From Tricholomella constricta (lineage: Eukaryota; Basidiomycota; Agaricomycetes; Agaricales; Lyophyllaceae): DNA of 64,000 nucleotides. Where the stretch lies: NCBI GenBank assembly GCA_013368375.1, contig JAACJP010000004.1, positions 1,302,001-1,366,000 on the forward strand. The letters are read 5' to 3'. Under the pieces are notes generated by a model. That model was not told the origin of the DNA and ran no database searches. It saw nothing but the letters and a program-made list of their open reading frames with translations. The position numbers and the translations under genes are program-made. Below are positions 11,246 to 19,650 of this stretch, in pieces; position 1 is the first letter of the stretch, and each line of letters starts with the position of its first letter.

Positions 11246-11991
11246 ATGTCTATCAACCACATCGCCTCCGTCTCCGAGCTGGATGCAATCCTATCCAAAA
11301 ATAAGGACAAACTATCTGTGAGACCATGATTTTTCGAGCGGCGACCTGCATCGTTACTAAACTCGACGATACAGGTCATCGACTTCCATGCGACATGGCA
11401 AGTTTATCCGCACGACGAATAAACATGAGAATGCATGTTTACTCGTTTAATAATCATAGGTGTGGTCCATGCCACGCAATAGCGCCTGCGTTTGAGGCGC
11501 TGTCGAAACAATATAAAGGCGTCAATTTCCTCAAGTGCGACGTCGACATCGGCAAGGATGTAGCCAGTCGTTATGCGGTTTCTGCTATGTAAGCTTCTTG
11601 AAGCAATGTTCCTTTAGATGAACTGAGAGCCTCTTGCGCTTAGGCCGACCTTTATCTTCTTGAAGGGAGGGCAGAAGGTGGACCAAGTGCGAGGAGCAAA
11701 CAAAGCGTGAGTTTAGACCAATTATTATGGCCAATTTAACTTACGACGGTTCAATACGGTTTCCGATCTAGCGCCCTTGAGGATGCGGTCCGCAGGCACT
11801 CTGGTCCTTCGTCATCCGGAGCCTTCACTGGAAAGGGTCATACACTCGGCGGTGGCCCAGCGCCTATCGACAAAACGGATTTTCAGAACGCTGTCAACCA
11901 AGCGACTGGGAAGATGACCAACCTTGACCCCCAGGTCAAGATTCTTCTTGGATTAGTCGGGGCGTATCTCCTTTTCTGGTATCTTGGTTGA
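11246..11991 (+). CDS. Thioredoxin with C-terminal membrane anchor
   Basis: A thiol-disulfide oxidoreductase. The start at ATG 11246 gives MSINHIASVSELDAILSKN, then [20 protein letters not shown] with the catalytic WCGPC. The cis-Pro loop SAMPTFIFLKGG and the GANKAALEDAVRRH helix follow, so the thioredoxin fold is complete by about residue 107. A Gly/Ser-rich linker leads to a hydrophobic C-terminal segment (KILLGLVGAYLLFWYLG) ending at the stop, consistent with a tail anchor facing the cytosol. Total length is about 167 residues, against about 105 for a soluble thioredoxin. Five exons are needed. The intron at 11398-11459 has GC-AG borders and splits the Trp codon of the active site. The target membrane (ER, peroxisome or mitochondrial outer membrane) cannot be read from sequence. 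Confidence 0.85.
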
Positions 11992-12315
11992 GCGATCTTG
12001 TAAGGTTTGAAAGCGACGCCGCGTGACCATTCGTTGTCTGTCACCTGTATCAGGTCGATCTCACAGGATACCCACACTCAACATACAGTCACTTTCATAG
12101 TACAAATGCAACAAGACTATACAAAAATTTAAAACTCTTTGAGAGCCTAACTACTGAACTCGCAAACATTGAGATCGAATCAGTCAAATTGGAGACAAGG
12201 AAAGACCAGAGCGTGGCGAGCATTGTGTTATACTGTCAGCCTGCCTTCATGTTGCAATCAATTTTCTGGCAGCCTGACAGTCTAACACAATGAGTCCTCC
12301 CTCCACTTACTGCAT
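11992..12315. other. Convergent intergenic region
   Basis: The 3' ends of the thioredoxin gene (plus) and the RNase III-like gene (minus) meet here. It contains an AT-rich tract near 12100-12135 that could serve polyadenylation, and the inverted repeat listed separately. No coding signal is seen. Confidence 0.5.
12221..12292. repeat. Near-perfect 25-bp inverted repeat (hairpin)
   Basis: The left arm 12221-12245 (starting cattgtgtta) and right arm 12268-12292 (ending taacacaatg) are reverse complements at 23 of 25 positions, with a 22-nt loop between. The structure lies between convergent genes. It has no poly-T tail and no clear target-site duplication. Confidence 0.75.
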
Positions 12316-13381
12316 CTACCATCCCATCCTACCCCAGGCTTGGCGAGCTGCCTCCTCCTTGGCGACTTTCTGACTTTTGCCCTGGCCGATGCCTTGTTCC
12401 ACGCCATTCACTTATAACGAATGAGCGAAAATTCTATGATCCTTGACACTCAACTTACTGTAGCATCGCACAGTCCAAGTTGGCAGATGCGATAAGCCGG
12501 TCTGTTCCGCGGAATACGTTACGGCGATCCCACGCTGCACAGCAGTCTGATTGACAAGCGCTAGGGACACTAAGTTGGAGACCCCCGAACCAGCAGACGG
12601 CGTGGTAAAAGGAGGGAGAGGAGGAGGAGAGCTAGGGGGTTGTAAGGGGGGAGGGCTCCAGGTCTGTTGTCCCAGGGGCATGTCAGAACCAGGCGCCGGA
12701 ATTTGGAGGGCATTTGGCTCGGCATCCGGGTCAATCAGTCGAGAAATCCATTCTTGAATGGTGGGCATTCCATTACGGATGTGCAAAGCACCGACATAAG
12801 TATGAAAGAAGCGACGAATTTCCTGGAGAACAAATCAATATGGGCTGTAGGTTCAAGATTAGATTGTGTGCAGCACCTCTGGTGTGCCAATCGCATCTTT
12901 TGCTCCTGGAGCAAATCGTAACTTATTTCTTAGTCCGTAAGCATCCAACCATGACTTGAGTTTATCGGGGGAGAGCGCCTGAGCTCTATGTTCCTAAAAA
13001 ATGGCAACAGGTAAATTTCGGAGCGCTTGGGCAAGATTTCGGGAGACGTACGGCGATCTGCGAAGCCGTCAACATTGGCTTCTTGGAGTAGTAATGAAAG
13101 GTAACAGCAAGATCAAGGATATGAGCACCAAGCTCCGCAAGGCGTTCTGTGTCCCCATAATCGTCGTTCATTGGGGCATTCTCGAACCTGAGAGAGTGGT
13201 GGGTGTAGACATCGAGTACTAGATCGACATCTCCTTCGATTTTTGGGAGAGGTGGTAGTGGGGACATGTTGGGAGAGATCAGTGCTGCGGAACGAGTTGA
13301 CGGTTGATATACAGATGGGAGCGGGGGAGTCACCAGGACAGTAGCATTGAATTTTGGAAATCTCACCACGTGCGGGCGCAT
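12316..13381 (-). CDS. RNase III-fold plus dsRBD protein, active site degenerate
   Basis: Several exons join to an RNase III-like domain followed by a double-stranded RNA binding domain. The N-terminal part contains TERLAELGAHILDL where active RNase III enzymes have ERLEFLGDS; the second signature reads FHTYVGALHIRNG in place of FEALIGAIYLDGG. Both catalytic acidic positions are therefore replaced, so nuclease activity is unlikely. The next exon reads EHRAQALSPDKLKSWLDAYG. After a Pro-rich linker the dsRBD runs from about SLALVNQTAVQRG to QGKSQKVAKEEAARQAWGRM, just before the stop at 12316. Mitochondrial ribosomal protein mL44 has this architecture and is the closest functional guess. The start is ATG 13381 or ATG 13267; the open frame beyond 13413 comes from the retroelement and lacks ATG. 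The gene lies 32 bp from the retroelement end. Confidence 0.7.
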
Positions 13382-13386
13382 GCGGT

Positions 13387-13413
13387 CACGTGCGCCGTGA
13401 CATCCAATTTCTC
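13387..13413. promoter_or_regulatory. Remnant of divergent promoter with E-box and CCAAT box
   Basis: Between the RNase III-like start and the retroelement lie CACGTG (13387-13392) and CCAAT (13404-13408). Before insertion this stretch would have been continuous with 19828-19959, giving a divergent promoter of about 165 bp shared with POM152. The motifs are seen; the regulatory role is inferred. Confidence 0.4.
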
Positions 13414-13581
13414 TTTCCTGCTCAGAATTCACACATGTGATAGATCGTAATAGAAGTGTAAACAATAATCATTGTATTTCGGCCATACAGAAAACCAATA
13501 CACTCGTTCGCAATTATGGGAAGGCCGGTCCGCCTGACGGCGAGTGACCTGGGGGTCTGAATGAACAGGTCGGAGAAACCC
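13414..13581 (-). repeat. Split direct repeat B2, 3' terminus of the element
   Basis: 168 bp, identical to 13876-14043. Its outer edge at 13414 is the 3' end of the retrotransposon; host sequence resumes at 13413. Confidence 0.93.
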
Positions 13582-13698
13582 GTACAAACAGTACGAACGA
13601 GATAATCGTTGCCTGTACAACATCGAATACAGTGATAATTAAAATGATCATCAAGAGCAGAAAGCAAATATAAAATATATAGGGCGAAGGTGGGAGGG
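13582..13698 (-). other. Unique spacer between A2 and B2
   Basis: A 117-bp AT-rich sequence present once in the element, ending with an ataaaatatata run on the plus strand. It could hold the 3' end signal of the genomic RNA, but no motif proves this. Confidence 0.6.
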
Positions 13699-13875
13699 GT
13701 CGAAGAGAGTGAATTTTCAGCAGACCAGTCAAAGTATCGGAGTCGAAGGGTCGCAAAGACCTCACCGACGAAACGCGGGTGCTGGAAGTTCACGAACAAG
13801 AAAGATACATCACGTGTTCGTTCTGGCACGAAATACGTATTTCCTCATCCCGTTCCTCCTTTCGGATATCGTCCA
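13699..13875 (-). repeat. Split direct repeat A2
   Basis: 177 bp, matching 19651-19827 except for t at 13824 versus c at 19776. It abuts B1 directly at 13875/13876, giving the internal copy of the circle junction. Confidence 0.93.
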
Positions 13876-14043
13876 TTTCCTGCTCAGAATTCACACATGT
13901 GATAGATCGTAATAGAAGTGTAAACAATAATCATTGTATTTCGGCCATACAGAAAACCAATACACTCGTTCGCAATTATGGGAAGGCCGGTCCGCCTGAC
14001 GGCGAGTGACCTGGGGGTCTGAATGAACAGGTCGGAGAAACCC
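13876..14043 (-). repeat. Split direct repeat B1
   Basis: 168 bp, identical to 13414-13581. It begins 57 nt after the stop codon of the recombinase gene. Confidence 0.93.
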
Positions 14044-14099
14044 ATGATAGAAGGAGCCCAGAAGGCGCATCGAAACCTGAGAAGATGACCCACAGAGCA

Positions 14100-15221
14100 T
14101 CAAGCCGAGGGGCGTCCGATACCTGCACCATGAAAGGTAGGACCCAATAACTCTGCGTAATGCGGAGCTATGATCTCGAGTGACCTCCAATAACGTAAAA
14201 AGGAATCCGAAGACCAGCGACCCATAGTACGAACGACGTCGGGAGGAACACCACAGAGCAAGAAATGTGTCGTCCCGCCAATTCGAAAACAGTGCCCCGT
14301 GATTCGTGACTGTTTGTTGAGACCGAGAACCTCATTACATCTGGAAAGGAACTTCCGTCGAGTGAGCGCATGGCCTTGAAAGAAGCACAATGGTTTGTTC
14401 CAATCCGTGAAATTCAGAGAGTGGTGACGCTCAAGAGCAGCGATAGGATCAAGTGAAGTTTGACGAGTCAAAATAACATTTTCTCCCAAAGGACCGCCAG
14501 TTTTGGTATTTGGCAAATGCAACATGCGTGAACCGTTGGCGTTAGGCGGGCAAAGATCCGACCATTTCGGAAAGTTATCGTAATTAGTCGTGTTGCCGTC
14601 GGAAGCAGGCAATATTTCACCTAGCCTAATCTGGCCCCAAAAACAAGCAGACGCGACGAAAAGGACGCAAGCATCCAAGTGATTGGACGAGTCAAGGCCT
14701 GCGTAGAGTCTTCCGAGCATGTCCGCGGTGAAAGGCTTTCGAAGCTGCCGAACAGAACTAGCGGGACGCATATTCTCGCAGCCCTTAAGGACATATGCCA
14801 AGCTTGTGCCGCCGTTCCAAGATAAACCATTTTGAATATGCCAACTGCGCAGGGCGGCACACTTATTTCGAATGGTGCCGCCTGCTAAAAGACCAGAGAA
14901 GGAAGCAGCGAACGTGCAGAGTAGAGATTCGGGAGCGGGTAAACACAATTGGAGTGGGACCCGATTCTTGTTGCAGAAGGCCAGAAATTCTTTTATTGCC
15001 GACGAGTATCGTGTTTTCGTTGAGAGCTTCCAAGCACTAGCAATTGCCTGATCAATCTTACGTTGATGAGCAGCCGTCGGAATCCAAGAGTTATTGTCCG
15101 AATAACCATAAGCAGCACGCGCAGGCGGTAGGGCCGGTAAACGAGAGCGAAAATAGACATCGTCGAAAAGGAACCTAGCAATCCACTCGGCGGTAAACTT
15201 ATCAGCGGCAGCTGAATCCAT
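14100..15221 (-). CDS. Retrotransposon tyrosine recombinase
   Basis: The integrase-like enzyme of the element: it would insert the circular cDNA by strand exchange through a 3'-phosphotyrosine. From ATG 15221 the protein has 373 residues. The N-terminal half has SAM-like core-binding helices (TRYSSAIKEFLAFCNKNRVP). The catalytic half shows the full YR set: Arg199 in GQIRLGEIL, His310 and Arg313 in HCFRIGG, Trp336 in GRWSSD and the nucleophile Tyr344 in SFLRYWRSLE. The frame runs a further six codons upstream but only from TTG. It starts about 200 nt after the stop of the RT-RNase H frame and ends 57 nt before repeat B1. There are no stops or missing motifs, so it looks functional. Confidence 0.92.
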   Translation of the reverse strand: MDSAAADKFTAEWIARFLFDDVYFRSRLPALPPARAAYGYSDNNSWIPTAAHQRKIDQAIASAWKLSTKTRYSSAIKEFLAFCNKNRVPLQLCLPAPESLLCTFAASFSGLLAGGTIRNKCAALRSWHIQNGLSWNGGTSLAYVLKGCENMRPASSVRQLRKPFTADMLGRLYAGLDSSNHLDACVLFVASACFWGQIRLGEILPASDGNTTNYDNFPKWSDLCPPNANGSRMLHLPNTKTGGPLGENVILTRQTSLDPIAALERHHSLNFTDWNKPLCFFQGHALTRRKFLSRCNEVLGLNKQSRITGHCFRIGGTTHFLLCGVPPDVVRTMGRWSSDSFLRYWRSLEIIAPHYAELLGPTFHGAGIGRPSA

Positions 15222-15421
15222 ATCGATAAAATGGTACAAGAGCAGTACCCAGATACGAAAATATGGGCAAAGACCAGTACCAAATTACAAAAGATTGTCA
15301 GCCGCCCACTTGCGCAAATCAGGGCAACACGCTGAATTGATGGTCACTCGCATAAAATCGGAAGTAGTACAAATTACAGTCACTGCCCACAAACCGCTAT
15401 CACACGAAGTAATTGAAATTG

Positions 15422-17776
15422 TCAGGCTACCAAAGAGGTGTACGCGACAGAGGGAGCTACGAAAGGCTTAAGATAACGGGGTATAGCTGGGGGATAAGGG
15501 AAGAGCAACTTCTTTGGAGGGAAGCGACCACGCGAGGGAGCATCAGCGATATTGTCGACTGTCGATACCCATTTCGTAGTAAGCCAAATGCTATGCGTCT
15601 GAAAATTCTCGACAATTCGGCGAAGGATCATATTTTGTTGAGAATTGCGCGAGCGACCGGCCGCGAGAGCTCCAACAACGCCAGTGTTATCGGACCGTAC
15701 CACGAGATGACAGTCGCGAAGGCCAGATGCGATGATAGCCCGCAAAGCAAGATCCACAGCTACCATCTCTCCCCATCCGATATCGCGACCATCACAGTTC
15801 CATCCCGGTAGTAGCTCCCAGGCTAGCCATTTCCCGTTCAAGAAGAAACCAATGCCCCACGAAGTAGAAGCATCCACGTAGATCAAAGTATCGAGCGGTT
15901 CAGGTGGACGAACAATTTTAACACCGCACCAAGAACTGGAAAGGGTCGCCTGCCACCACGCTATGTCCTCCATGACTGCCGGGGTCACCCGGTGTTTGGT
16001 CCACGAAGAACACGTAGGCGAAAACGCAGCGCGAAATCGATACAAGGAAGGTAAATGCGAACGACCCTGAGGCACAACAAGGGTAACATGATTCAGGGTG
16101 CCAATAAGGGATTCTGTAGAATGCAAGGAAACGGAAGCCCCCAGCGACCAATCAGCCAATTTCGCAAGGTACTTGGTGCGCTTTGCGTCCGGAAGGCAAA
16201 CAGTCTTGTCCGCGAGAGACCATAAGAAGCCGATGTAGGTAAAGGAAGAGCTGAAGGGAACGAACTTCTCAGGGGCCCAAGGCCAACCGAGATCCGCGGC
16301 GATGCCCCAAATCAAGGACTCATCATAAGAAAAAATGGGGGAGCCATCCGAACGCCGGCCGGTAGGATATCGAAAGAAAACGAAGTCGTCGACCCATTTT
16401 ATGAGGGCGTCAACGCCCATGTGAAGATATATCCAAACAATAGCATCTGCCACGAAACCAAAGATGCCCGGCGCAGGACAGATGCCAAAGTTGAGACGTG
16501 CGTCGAGATGAACGAGTCCGTTAATTACAATAGCCGTGAAAAGCCGATGAGCTGGTCGAGTGGGGATGTTGCGGAAAGCAGCGTCCACGTCGAAAACACT
16601 GGCCTCAGTATCGGGAGGAGCATCGGCCACCAAGAGATAGCACGCGGAGAAAGTGCCCCAAGCACACTGAAAGCGCTTTGAATCAATGCGAGCGTTGACG
16701 GAAGAAATAAGGGGATTATCGCGGGGGTAGGAATGGTCCACCGTGATCCGCAATTTACCATGGGAAGATTCAATGACGTTCAGCGGAGCGGTGCGATAAT
16801 GCCCGAATAGAGACTTAATTAGCGAAGGGGGATAGCCTGGGGACACACGTCCAAGTTTGATTTCTTCGGCATATTTGTTAACAATGAATTCGTGATGTAC
16901 GGCAGTTTTATAATGATTCGGGGGCGAAAAGGTAGAAGTCAACGTGAAATCCTCCAGCCCCAGGCTGAAGCCGAACTCGAGCCCGCGAGGAACACCAGCG
17001 AAGCGATCAAGACCGCCCGTCTCCTGAAGCAAAGCTGTCCAGCGCCAGTGCTTTAGGGGAGACGATATTGGAAAGTGAAAATCAAGCAGCGCACTGTTGA
17101 GCGCCGTGGAGCCCGACGCCGCAAAGGGAGCAGGCGTGGAGCCAATCGCAGGAGGTTTTGGGACAGGAAGAGGGGCCGTTGTAGCTGATGCAGTATCCTT
17201 CACCAGCGGCGTTCTTCCATCGACCGTTTGGGGCTTTGGTAAGGAATTTTCCTGGGCCGGAACAACGAGAGAACTTGTGCTCGAGCGAGGCACAGTACAT
17301 GCAACGGATGTTGCGCGAACGCTCACTGCCGCGGTAGGGAGTTGGCTGGGAACCTTGGCGAGACCAGCCGGAGTCCGTCTTGCGGGAAGAGGAACGATCC
17401 GCCGAGGAGCGTGACTCAGTGTTGGAGTTGCGATCACGAAAGGATTTACTGTTGTTGGCAGAGGCAGATGCGACAAGAGCGGAAGCGGCGGCGGTCGCCG
17501 CAGACAGCTGGGCGGTAGCGGCGTCCAAGCGGGCCCGAGAGGACACCTCATTGAAACGGAAGAAAGCCGTTTGATGGAAATCTTGAATACGAGGGACGGG
17601 CAAGCCGGCGACAAATTTCGAATGCCATTGACGTCGCAGATAGATGTCGTATTGCAGATACGTGGAAAAGTTATGCTCGAAATCGGGACGTTGGGCAATA
17701 CGCGTAAAATGAGCCTCAAAATAGCCAGCAATTTGTAGGGCGAGGGGACCGCCGGGGTGGGCCTCGCCAGGGGCAC
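15422..17776 (-). CDS. Retrotransposon reverse transcriptase-RNase H
   Basis: The polymerase of the YR element. The conserved part starts near nucleotide 17100; earlier codons overlap the zinc-knuckle frame and are low complexity, so true translation probably starts near 17100 by frameshift or re-initiation. RT motif A is VFDVDAAFRNIP, motif B region is RLNFGICPAPGIFG, and motif C is IKWVDDFVFF, where the usual YxDD is VDD. RNase H follows with LIYVDASTSWGIGFF, WGEMVAVDLALRA, VVRSDNTGVVGAL and NIADAPSRG, which supply the four acidic residues. There is no aspartic protease or chromodomain. The frame is uninterrupted to the stop at 15422. Confidence 0.88.
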   Translation of the reverse strand: MPLARPTPAVPSPYKLLAILRLILRVLPNVPISSITFPRICNTTSICDVNGIRNLSPACPSLVFKISIKRLSSVSMRCPLGPAWTPLPPSCLRRPPPLPLLSHLPLPTTVNPFVIATPTLSHAPRRIVPLPARRTPAGLAKVPSQLPTAAVSVRATSVACTVPRSSTSSLVVPAQENSLPKPQTVDGRTPLVKDTASATTAPLPVPKPPAIGSTPAPFAASGSTALNSALLDFHFPISSPLKHWRWTALLQETGGLDRFAGVPRGLEFGFSLGLEDFTLTSTFSPPNHYKTAVHHEFIVNKYAEEIKLGRVSPGYPPSLIKSLFGHYRTAPLNVIESSHGKLRITVDHSYPRDNPLISSVNARIDSKRFQCAWGTFSACYLLVADAPPDTEASVFDVDAAFRNIPTRPAHRLFTAIVINGLVHLDARLNFGICPAPGIFGFVADAIVWIYLHMGVDALIKWVDDFVFFRYPTGRRSDGSPIFSYDESLIWGIAADLGWPWAPEKFVPFSSSFTYIGFLWSLADKTVCLPDAKRTKYLAKLADWSLGASVSLHSTESLIGTLNHVTLVVPQGRSHLPSLYRFRAAFSPTCSSWTKHRVTPAVMEDIAWWQATLSSSWCGVKIVRPPEPLDTLIYVDASTSWGIGFFLNGKWLAWELLPGWNCDGRDIGWGEMVAVDLALRAIIASGLRDCHLVVRSDNTGVVGALAAGRSRNSQQNMILRRIVENFQTHSIWLTTKWVSTVDNIADAPSRGRFPPKKLLFPYPPAIPRYLKPFVAPSVAYTSLVA

Positions 17777-18281
17777 GAAGGTGAATCCTTAAGGCAGAGA
17801 CAAAATTCAGAGAGGCTTGGCGCCACTGTGCAGGGGTAATCTTATATTCGTTAACGGTACTGATCAAGGTTGTTTTAAGTTGGAGTTCGCCATCGGCGGA
17901 AACGGAAACGGATGCGTCGCTAGCTCGCGATGGAGCGAAAGCGGCGTCGCGACAAGCCTCATCGGTAAGAGCATCCATAGGAATGTAATCGCGCCACTTG
18001 CCGCGCAAGATACGAATGACCCGGTCAGGTGTTATGACATCGAAAGGGTTAACCTCCATGTCGTGAGTAGAGAAAAGAGCAGCGGGTAAACCGGAATCAT
18101 CCACCGTAAATGCAGTGCGAGAGGAACCAGCAGCGCGGGGGCTAGGATTGGCAAAATGGACGGAATGCCACCGACGGAGCGGGCTACCAGGTGTATGCGA
18201 GGTGGAAACCTGCGGAACGGCCCCCGCAGAGGGACCTACTACAGGGTATGAGCAAGAGAAACTAACAGAGATGCGATGATC
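17082..18281 (-). CDS. Retrotransposon zinc-knuckle (gag-like) ORF2
   Basis: An open frame with no ATG at its 5' end; it opens after a stop at 18284-18282 and overlaps the end of the gag-like ORF1 by about 43 nt in the -1 frame. It contains VNPFDVITPDRVIRILRGKW and an FVSALRIHLRAP region resembling the core helices of retroelement gag proteins. Near the C-terminus lies a CCHC zinc knuckle, CMYCASLEHKFSRC (C-x2-C-x4-H-x4-C), and then a second Cys/His cluster, CDWLHACSLCGVGLHGAQQC. It is probably the nucleocapsid part of a gag made by -1 frameshift or by splicing from ORF1. The overlap with the RT frame is about 700 nt. Confidence 0.7.
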   Translation of the reverse strand, partial: DHRISVSFSCSYPVVGPSAGAVPQVSTSHTPGSPLRRWHSVHFANPSPRAAGSSRTAFTVDDSGLPAALFSTHDMEVNPFDVITPDRVIRILRGKWRDYIPMDALTDEACRDAAFAPSRASDASVSVSADGELQLKTTLISTVNEYKITPAQWRQASLNFVSALRIHLRAPGEAHPGGPLALQIAGYFEAHFTRIAQRPDFEHNFSTYLQYDIYLRRQWHSKFVAGLPVPRIQDFHQTAFFRFNEVSSRARLDAATAQLSAATAAASALVASASANNSKSFRDRNSNTESRSSADRSSSRKTDSGWSRQGSQPTPYRGSERSRNIRCMYCASLEHKFSRCSGPGKFLTKAPNGRWKNAAGEGYCISYNGPSSCPKTSCDWLHACSLCGVGLHGAQQCAA

Positions 18282-19609
18282 TCACCAGCCGTGAAGGCCG
18301 AAGGGCGACCCTGCGCCGAAGCATCGGAAACCGTAATGCGACGGGGATGAAAACCTTGCTCCGACAACCACGCGGCGGCGGCGTCAGGAGACGCAGGAAT
18401 AGCCGCGGCACCGGTGGGTAAGGAAGGGGCCTGCATAGAGCGAGCCATGTCCCGACCAAATTGTTGCAGAATGCGCGCAACATCCAGCTCGGAAAAAACC
18501 CTACCGCATGGGGAAGGATGCTGGGGAACATCTGCCGCCGCCGCACTGGGGGGGTTCTGTTGAAATGGAGGACCTGAATAGGGCTGAAAGGTATAAGGAT
18601 CGATATCGGGCCCTTGATCCAATGCAAAAGGCTCGAGAAGAGTGCCAACGGGAGGATTCGGAAAGGCCGGCACAGGGCCGGGTACGGAAAATGGTACGGA
18701 AGCAAAAGGAGCACCAAAGGCACCGGTGCCGCAAGGGCGAGAAGGTGCGGTGGTAGGCCGGGCAGGGGATATGACCATAGGTGTGAGGACAGGAGATGTA
18801 GAAACCTGAGGTCGAGACGGCGAAATGCGTTGGGATGGAAAGGCTGCACCGGGCAGAGGCTTGACAGCCGCCGTCGTAGGGGGAGCCAAAGGGCGAGAAT
18901 TGCGGAGGACGTGATCAGCAAAATCAGGGTTGATAGGAACAGCACGGCCTTTTCCTTTTTCTATGCGTATCCGCTGTCGAGAACGTTCCGAAAGAGGATC
19001 GGGAGGGCTGCGGGCGGGGCGAGGGGGAGTAACAGCCGGTGCATCGGGAGCGCGCAAAACGTTCACAACTTGGTCATGAGCGGCACGAATGGCTGCATCA
19101 GTGAAGGCCGGCAAGCCAGAAGGGCCGGCAGGCGGTGGAGGATGCAATGGAGCGGAAAAGGCAGTGGGGCGAGAAGCAGTTGGGCCAATGAGAGTCGAGA
19201 TATTTTTAGCGAAGGGAGGACGTGGCAAATTAGAGTTTGACAAAACAGGAAGAGAAGAAACGCCAGCAGTAGAATGGTCGGACGGGGCGTGTGACAGTTG
19301 GGGAAGATTCGTTTGGGGAAGAAACCATTGGGGTTTCGCCTTGAGGGCGGGGGGACCGCGCACAGTTGGGGCGTCAGGGGACGGGGAGTGTGGAGAGGAA
19401 CGCTCGGAACCAGGAGAAGGCGTGTCACGCTCATCATCGGAGGATAGAGTACGCCGCGCGACGCGTTGATGGACCCCACGAGGGTCAGGAGAGGAGGACT
19501 GTTCAGCAATGGGAGACAGAGGGGAATCTGGTGAATCACCAAGGGCGGGAGGTTCGACCGTCCGCAGACGAGATGAGGCACGCGTCAGCGGGCGAGATGG
19601 CCCCGCCAT
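18239..19609 (-). CDS. Retrotransposon gag-like ORF1
   Basis: From ATG 19609 the frame encodes about 456 residues beginning MAGPSRPLTRASSRLRTVE. The open frame extends upstream into repeat A1, but only from GTG. The product is Pro/Ser/Ala-rich and probably disordered, with runs such as PSDHSTAGVSSLPVLS and a basic segment SERSRQRIRIEKGKGRA. It ends at TAG 18239 shortly after a more ordered stretch, ARILQQFGRDMARSM. This is typical of the weakly conserved first ORF of Ngaro-like elements. Function as a capsid precursor is inferred from position only. Confidence 0.65.
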   Translation of the reverse strand: MAGPSRPLTRASSRLRTVEPPALGDSPDSPLSPIAEQSSSPDPRGVHQRVARRTLSSDDERDTPSPGSERSSPHSPSPDAPTVRGPPALKAKPQWFLPQTNLPQLSHAPSDHSTAGVSSLPVLSNSNLPRPPFAKNISTLIGPTASRPTAFSAPLHPPPPAGPSGLPAFTDAAIRAAHDQVVNVLRAPDAPAVTPPRPARSPPDPLSERSRQRIRIEKGKGRAVPINPDFADHVLRNSRPLAPPTTAAVKPLPGAAFPSQRISPSRPQVSTSPVLTPMVISPARPTTAPSRPCGTGAFGAPFASVPFSVPGPVPAFPNPPVGTLLEPFALDQGPDIDPYTFQPYSGPPFQQNPPSAAAADVPQHPSPCGRVFSELDVARILQQFGRDMARSMQAPSLPTGAAAIPASPDAAAAWLSEQGFHPRRITVSDASAQGRPSAFTAGEIIASLLVSLAHTL

Positions 19610-19650
19610 GCCTGGCGTCGACGTAAACAGAGTCGAAGAGGTCGACGAGA

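Noticed and set aside
13466..13468. Upstream extension of the RNase III-like frame past 13413
   Set aside because: The frame runs into repeat B2 of the element and starts only at TTG; the host gene should start at 13381 or 13267.
13422..14190. Several overlapping minus-strand frames with identical C-termini
   Set aside because: They come from the duplicated B and A repeats of the retroelement, not from genes.
18239..18281. Programmed -1 slippery heptamer
   Set aside because: No X-XXY-YYZ motif is present in the overlap, so a specific frameshift site cannot be claimed.
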